Part shown: positions 18,658 through 22,986 of the stretch, piece by piece | Layout of the letters: every line of letters begins with the position of its first letter | Position numbering within the stretch: position 1 is the stretch's first letter | NCBI GenBank assembly: GCA_003427395.1 | Contig: BFEA01000266.1 | Coordinates: forward strand, 790,931 to 813,916 | Source of the DNA: Chara braunii | Lineage: Eukaryota > Streptophyta > Charophyceae > Charales > Characeae | Length of the DNA stretch: 22,986 nt | Reading direction: 5' to 3' | The notes under the pieces: generated by a model | Seen by the model: the letters and a program-made list of their open reading frames with translations, nothing else | The model's database searches: none | What the model was told of the DNA's origin: nothing | Made by a program: the position numbers and the translations under genes

Positions 18658-18842
18658 CGCACGTATGTACTATTCAACTTTCCCTGGAAAACTGGAATTC
18701 TCAGAGTTGGCCCATGATTTCCAAATAGTACGCACGTTCAAATAGTACGCACGTATGCTCTATTCGAATAGTACACACGTATGTTCTATTCAAACAAACG
18801 GGCGTTCTGTTCGAATAAAGCACACGGATGTTCTATTCGAAT
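18658..18842. repeat. Short tandem repeat with TATTCGAATAGTACGCACGT unit
   Basis: ATAGTACGCACGTATGTTCT-like units of roughly 20-28 bp repeat from 18724 to 18842, with TTCGAA palindromes at several junctions. An isolated related piece (CGCACGTATGTACTATTC) is at 18658-18675. Confidence 0.8.
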
Positions 18843-19179
18843 CCTACAATCAGGTGTTTCGCTCAGGAGTCAGGAGTGAGTCCGGTTTTCTGTCAGCGAC
18901 ATACATTGACTTGCGGGGAGTTTGAATGGTCTGAGGCAGCTTGTTTAAAATCAACTAAGTCAATCATTTACACAGTTTAGGCAAGTAAGGGAGAGAGAAG
19001 GGTGGGGCGAGGGGGAAGCAGATCTGAACCTTTGGGACGACTTTCAATGCAATGTTTAATGTGCAATGCATCATTTCTTATTTTATTTTCCCCCTCAAAG
19101 TTCAAATTTGATTACTTGAAAACAAGTTAGAGGTCGGCGTCCTCTACATCACATTCCGGAACAACCTTTTTTTTTTTTG
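18843..19179. other. Intergenic, no gene seen
   Basis: No supportable frame. It ends in a T run (19167-19178). Confidence 0.5.
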
Positions 19180-20163
19180 CATTTCAATTGCTCCAATCTA
19201 TTTGTGGGGAGCTGCACGTGCTGGAAACCGGGTTCAACGTCCCATGGCAAACATCATTCCAGACAGTTCAAAAGTACAACTTTCAGGCCTCTTCACCCTA
19301 TCCAGGGCGCGAGCTGAGACAAGCAAAACTAAACAATTTTACTGGAAGCATCATCCAACTTAGCTTACATGCTGAAGAGCCTGCAGGTCTTTCTCTACAG
19401 ACCCAAGCAGCTCTCAGGGAGTTGTAACATTTTTTTATTTTTTTTTGGGACAAAAGCTTCAATCTATTCGTGTGGAGCATCACGTGCTAAGAACCGGGCT
19501 CAGCGTCCCACTGAAATGCTTACAGGCTGAAGAGCCTGCATGTCTTTCTCTACAGACCCAAGCAGCTCTCAGACTGCTGTAACTTTTTTTTTTTTTGGGG
19601 GGGGGGACGACAAAAGCTCCAATCTATTCGTGTGGAGCATCACATGCTGATAACCGGGCTCAACGTCCCATTGAAATGCTTACAGGCTGAAGAGCATGCA
19701 GGTCTTTCTCTACAGACCCAAGTAGCCAAGCAGCTCTCAGGCTGCTGTAACTTTTTTTCTTTTTTTTTTTGGGACGAAAGTTTCAATCTATTCGTGTGGA
19801 GCATCACGTGTTGAGAACCGGGCTCAGCATCCCATTGAAATGCTTACAGGATGAAGAACCTGCAAATCTTTCTCTACATACCCAAGCTGCTCTCAGGCTG
19901 CTGTAACTTTTGTTTTTTTGGGGGGGGAGGGACAAAAACTCCAATCTATTTGTGTGGAGCATCACATGCTGAGAACCGGGCTCAGCGTCCCATTGAAATG
20001 CTAACAGGCTGAAGAGCCTGCAGGTCTTTCTCTACAGACCCAAGCAGCTCTCAGGCTGCTGTAACTTTTTTTTTTTTTTTTTTTGAGGGGGGGGCGAGCA
20101 AAAGCTCCAATCTATTCGTGTGGAGAATCACGTGCTGAGAATCGGGCTCAGTGTCCGATTGAA
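19180..20163 (+). repeat. ~160 bp tandem repeat, about 5.5 copies
   Basis: CAATCTATTCGTGTGGAGCA anchors fall at 19194, 19460, 19620, 19784, 19942 and 20108. Spacings are 266, 160, 164, 158 and 166 bp. Each unit contains AACCGGGCTCAGCGTCCCA, TGAAATGCTTACAGGCTGAA, CTTTCTCTACAGACCCAAGC and CAGCTCTCAGGCTGCTGTAA, and ends in a T run followed by a G run of variable length. The first unit holds an extra ~100 bp (19246-19360), and the last is cut off at 20163. Open frames within are repeat translations. The array ends about 130 bp from the transposon-derived frame. Confidence 0.9.
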
Positions 20164-20289
20164 ATGCATTGGAATATGAACCACATTTGAAATTTCGGGG
20201 CCATTACCTGACTTTGGCTAAGCAGTCATGCAATTCTCAAGAAAGTTACCTATGATTTATCCAATCGGAAGCTCGAGCTTGAAACAGTC

Positions 20290-20649
20290 TTACAACTTCA
20301 ACACATAGAAACCATCCACACACACAAGATCAATTATGCCCGCAGTGTCCGAATGCTCAAAAGTTCGGTAACTCGAGTCCTCCCCGCTTTGGATGTGAAT
20401 AATCACGTTGTGGATCTCACTAATTGCACAAGCTATGTACTCCTCATCGCAGGTCGTACCGGATGCAAGATCAACGAAGTATGCATTGTCAGTGGTGTCA
20501 GCAAGGATTTCCATTGTCTTCATGTAACTCACAGTGTTGGAGCGGAACTCTGCACAAGTAACGGATGATGCTCTACCCAACACAGCCCGACGAAGGCATT
20601 GCCAGTAATTATTAGGCTGACCGTCAAACATATCCTCTGGAATAAAGTA
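20290..20649 (-). pseudogene. OTU-protease-like domain, in frame with the transposase
   Basis: On the minus strand an open frame runs from just after a TAG (20650-20652) to a TAA (20290-20292); the first Met is at 20631. Its pattern fits the OTU cysteine protease fold: PNNYWQCLRRAVLG in place of the DGNCLFRAL motif with the Cys kept, a helix FRSNTVSYMKTM, then DEEYIACAISEIHNVIIHIQ for the long helix and strand, and a terminal IIDLVCVDGFYVLKL where the fold usually has the catalytic His (HYD). OTU enzymes remove ubiquitin; here the usual Asp and His are not at their expected places, so activity is doubtful. It lies in the same frame as the transposase upstream, separated by a TGA (20722-20724), an acidic linker and the TAG. 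The OTU call is by motif eye and is moderate. Confidence 0.45.
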
Positions 20650-20721
20650 CTATGGGGCAGTGAGCGAATTCATGTTCACAGGCACTGGTGCCTCAGCAAA
20701 GTCATCAGCATATTGATCATT

Positions 20722-22017
20722 TCAGTCGTCAATGTTGACCACATCGTTATACACTGCTCTCAGCGGCGGGTGCAACTTCTCCACATCAAAATCTTCTTTG
20801 CACACCAAACCACACATTGCGAATGCTTGTGCGATATCCTCCTTTGTCTTTGTTTTTGCCCACAGGCAGACCCAATTTGCAACCATCTGGTACGTCGGGG
20901 ACTTCGGATTGCCCATCTTTGTCTGCAAGGACGGGTCCTCCAAAGCCTTGGAGATGTATGCATCATACTGGCATCCATAAGATTGCTGGAAAGACCGATT
21001 CACAGCAACATCAAGAGGCTGGAAAATACCCGTTAGGTTGGGAGGGACAATACAGACGTGAATATTCATCTTCTTCAACCTTTCACTCTCAACCGCCTTC
21101 ACATGAGGTCCATAACTATCAATGATCAGCAGAACAGGTTGGCGGCCAAATGCCGTCTCTTTCCTTGATGCAATTGTGTCGTTGATGAATGAGATGATTG
21201 TGTCTGTACTCCACATCCCCGTCATGTTAACATCAACAGCCACCGACCCTTCCACTCCTGGCTTGTTCTCCAATTTCGCGAAAAGAAGGTGAGGCTTCAT
21301 CATTTCACCAACCATGGAGATGGTGAAAGTGACCGTGAAGCGTTTGTGTGAGTTGTTTGCTTTGCGCATCAGCACCTCACGTGTCCCTCGCTTTGCGATT
21401 GTGGATGACGGCTCTGTCTCAAAGTATCGTGGGACCTGATCCATATTAAAAATGTTAAGCGGGGAAATCCCATGCTTGTCAATAACATTATGAATTTCGT
21501 CAATGAAAGCTCTGCATGTGTCTGCAGCATTGGAAGGTAAGGTCCTTGAGGTTGTGTGTCGTCGCGATACAAACCCCTTTCGGCGCTTAAAGCGCGCCAT
21601 CCAGCCCGTTGACCCATCGAAGACCGCATCCTCCTCCACCTCGCCCCTCTCCTTCTGCAGCTTAAAAATCAATCGAGCTTTTGCCTGTATGTATTGATCC
21701 CTGACTCTAAGACCCCTTGTGTTCTTCTGCAAAACCCACTGCTCGAGTTGCTCCTCCAGTTCCTCATGTTGAGGCTTCCGCCCTCCACCTCCAAGCCGCC
21801 GCTGCGTTCTACTGTTCGTCATCGTATTTTTCAAAGCCTGCTCCAACTTGTCTTTTTGCATTACCCACTGGCACAATGTCGATTTGTCAACCCTATATCT
21901 CCTCCCAACAATGTCGAACCCGTTCCCTTTAACACCCGGCACGTACTCGTTGATAATATCCAACTTTGCCTTGATAGACCAGGACTTCCGTTTCTGACCG
22001 TCACCCAGTGGACGAGG

Positions 22018-22023
<6 letters not shown>
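20722..22023 (-). CDS. Pogo/Tigger-type DDE transposase
   Basis: 433 codons from ATG at 22023 to TGA at 20722, uninterrupted. Residues ~10-60 form a Psq/Brinker-type helix-turn-helix (KSWSIKAKLDIINEY, RYRVDKSTLCQWVMQKDKLE). Residues ~81-150 are a CENP-B/Tc5-type DNA-binding domain (GRKPQHEELEEQLEQWVLQK, GWMARFKRRKG). Residues ~165-400 are the DDE_1 catalytic core. The likely triad is D195 (NMDQVP), D302 (IIDSYGPH) and D338 (QPLD), with 35 residues between the last two (DD35D), as in pogo relatives. The protein would bind terminal repeats and cut and paste the element in the nucleus. The frame is open upstream for 74 more codons, but these translate a GA microsatellite and short direct repeats, so I chose the Met after them. 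No terminal inverted repeats or TA target duplication were found. An in-frame OTU-like segment follows beyond the stop. Confidence 0.9.

Positions 22024-22081
<58 letters not shown>
22024..22081. repeat. (CT)n microsatellite abutting the transposase start
   Basis: About 29 units, read as (GA)n on the coding strand and ending at the ATG. It stays in frame as Arg-Glu repeats. GA tracts in 5' leaders can bind GAGA-type factors in plants and animals, but a function here is only inferred. Confidence 0.95.
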
Positions 22082-22088
<7 letters not shown>

Positions 22089-22104
22089 CCTTAGCGTGAT
22101 AGGT

Positions 22105-22226
22105 GCTTACTGGGGATTGATGACTGAGTGACCCTGTCTCCCTGACGAGATTGATGACTGAGCAGTGAGCAGCCCTGTTCCCCAGACGAGATTGATGACT
22201 GGGCAGCCCTGTTGCCTGCTGCTCTG
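22105..22226. repeat. Short direct repeats upstream of the transposase
   Basis: GATTGATGACTGAGTGACCC (22116), GATTGATGACTGAGCAGTGA (22150) and GATTGATGACTGGGCAGCCC (22191) are successive copies, joined by CTGTCTCCCTGACGA or CTGTTCCCCAGACGA. The last copy runs into CTGTTGCCTGCTG, the key word of the next array. Confidence 0.85.
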
Positions 22227-22711
22227 TGTGAGTTCTCAGTAGCACAAACCCTTTTTAAAAAGAAAAAAGAAAAAAACAGGGTAGACCTGTTGCCTGCTTT
22301 TCTGGTCTTGTACAACCAAATGCACGTATTTAACTGAAGACAAAATAAAATGGATTTAAAAAAAAATAAAAATCGTCCACAAAATTAAATAAAAAGAGCA
22401 TCCCTGTTGCCTGCTGTTCTGGTCTTGTACAGTGACATGCACGTAGCAGCCACATGCACGTATCTGACTGCAATAGCAGCCGAAGAAAAAAAAAAAAAAA
22501 AAAGGAATTAAAAAAAAAAAAACTCGTTGAAAAAAAATAAATGAAAAGAGCAGCCATATGTTGCCTGCTGTTTTAGTCAGGTACAGGGATATACGTGTAT
22601 CAGTCACGTGCAGTATCTGGGCACAATAGCAGCCCAAGAACAGGGTGTAGAAATGGGGAAAAATAAAAATAAAAATTGTCAGGGGGCTGAACTTACGATG
22701 GCAACGGGAAG

Positions 22712-22782
<71 letters not shown>

Positions 22783-22986
22783 CCTCCCTCCCTCCGATGC
22801 ACGTAGCAGCCACATGCATGTATCTGACTACAATAGTAGCCCAAGAAGACAAAAAAAGAAGGAATAAAAGAAAAAAGGAAAATCGTCAAAAAAAATAAAT
22901 GAAAAGAGCAGCCCTGTTGCCTGCTGTTCTGGTCAGGTACAGGGATATACGTGTATCAGTCACATGCACGTATCTGGCCACAATAG
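22203..22986. repeat. Tandem array with CCTGTTGCCTGCTGTTCTGG unit
   Basis: TGCCTGCT anchors lie at 22213, 22291, 22408, 22562 and 22918. Units carry CTTGTACAGTGACATGCACG or CAGGTACAGGGATATACGTG, then CACATGCACGTATCTG, CAATAGCAGCCCAAGAA, and an A-rich tail (AAATAAAAATCGTC, AAAATAAATGAAAAGAGCAG). A partial unit is at 22797-22845. The gap from 22562 to 22918 is enlarged by the CT tract. The array runs off the window end. Confidence 0.85.
22714..22795. repeat. (CT)n(CCCT)n microsatellite
   Basis: About 32 CT units pass into CCCT units from 22778. It is inserted within a unit of the surrounding array. Confidence 0.95.

Noticed and set aside
20164-22260. Terminal inverted repeats of the pogo-type element
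   Set aside because: I compared both flanks by eye and found no convincing inverted pair with TA at the ends; the element's limits stay undefined.

Overview
This is a repeat-dominated piece of a eukaryotic nuclear genome with almost no intact genes. It is full of long microsatellites (GT, GA, CT, CA, AT), homopolymers and several unrelated families of decayed tandem repeats. It also carries a pogo/Tigger-type (Tc1/mariner superfamily) transposase and a short organelle-derived tRNA pair. The complete tRNA-Ser(GCU) strongly resembles the native mitochondrial trnS-GCU of land plants, as I know that family. A plant or other streptophyte is therefore my best guess, but it is not proven. No intact host protein-coding gene could be supported.

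Layout. At 1-400 there are microsatellites and a strong hairpin. At 790-1590 lies a decayed ~65-132 bp tandem array. At 1932-2411 is a possible MITE-like element with GC-rich palindromic ends. At 3200-6020 three further decayed arrays follow one another. From 6695 to 8200 a ~46 bp element recurs between low-complexity sequence, followed by a 171 bp tandem dimer. At 9525-9905 an exact 172 bp duplication surrounds back-to-back Tn5 mosaic ends. That is a Nextera mate-pair junction adapter left in the assembly, so this locus is not natural sequence.

From 9583 to 12775 there is a composite block. A purine-rich half and a pyrimidine-rich half mirror each other, are bounded by AATC/GATT-rich stretches, and run into an array with the palindrome ACCGATAAAATTATCGGT-like core (95 bp period at its best). 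At 12951-13690 there are protein-like but broken minus-strand frames of unknown origin. At 14335-15180 there are a hairpin, a 68 bp repeat array and a long CA tract. At 15919-16026 there are three closely spaced hairpins. At 16870-17023 (minus) sit tRNA-Ser(GCU) and a 5'-broken tRNA-Asp(GUC), directly abutting. At 17480-18842 there are more decayed repeats.

The right end (19180-22986) holds the most gene-like content. A 433-codon transposase with a DD35D catalytic triad is encoded on the minus strand at 20722-22023. Just downstream, in the same reading frame and separated only by one TGA and one TAG, is an OTU-protease-like segment (20290-20649). The simplest reading is that the ancestral product was a transposase-OTU fusion of about 578 residues, now cut by two nonsense codons. 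A (GA)n tract abuts its start codon on the coding strand. Unrelated tandem repeats of roughly 80-165 bp period flank the element on both sides.
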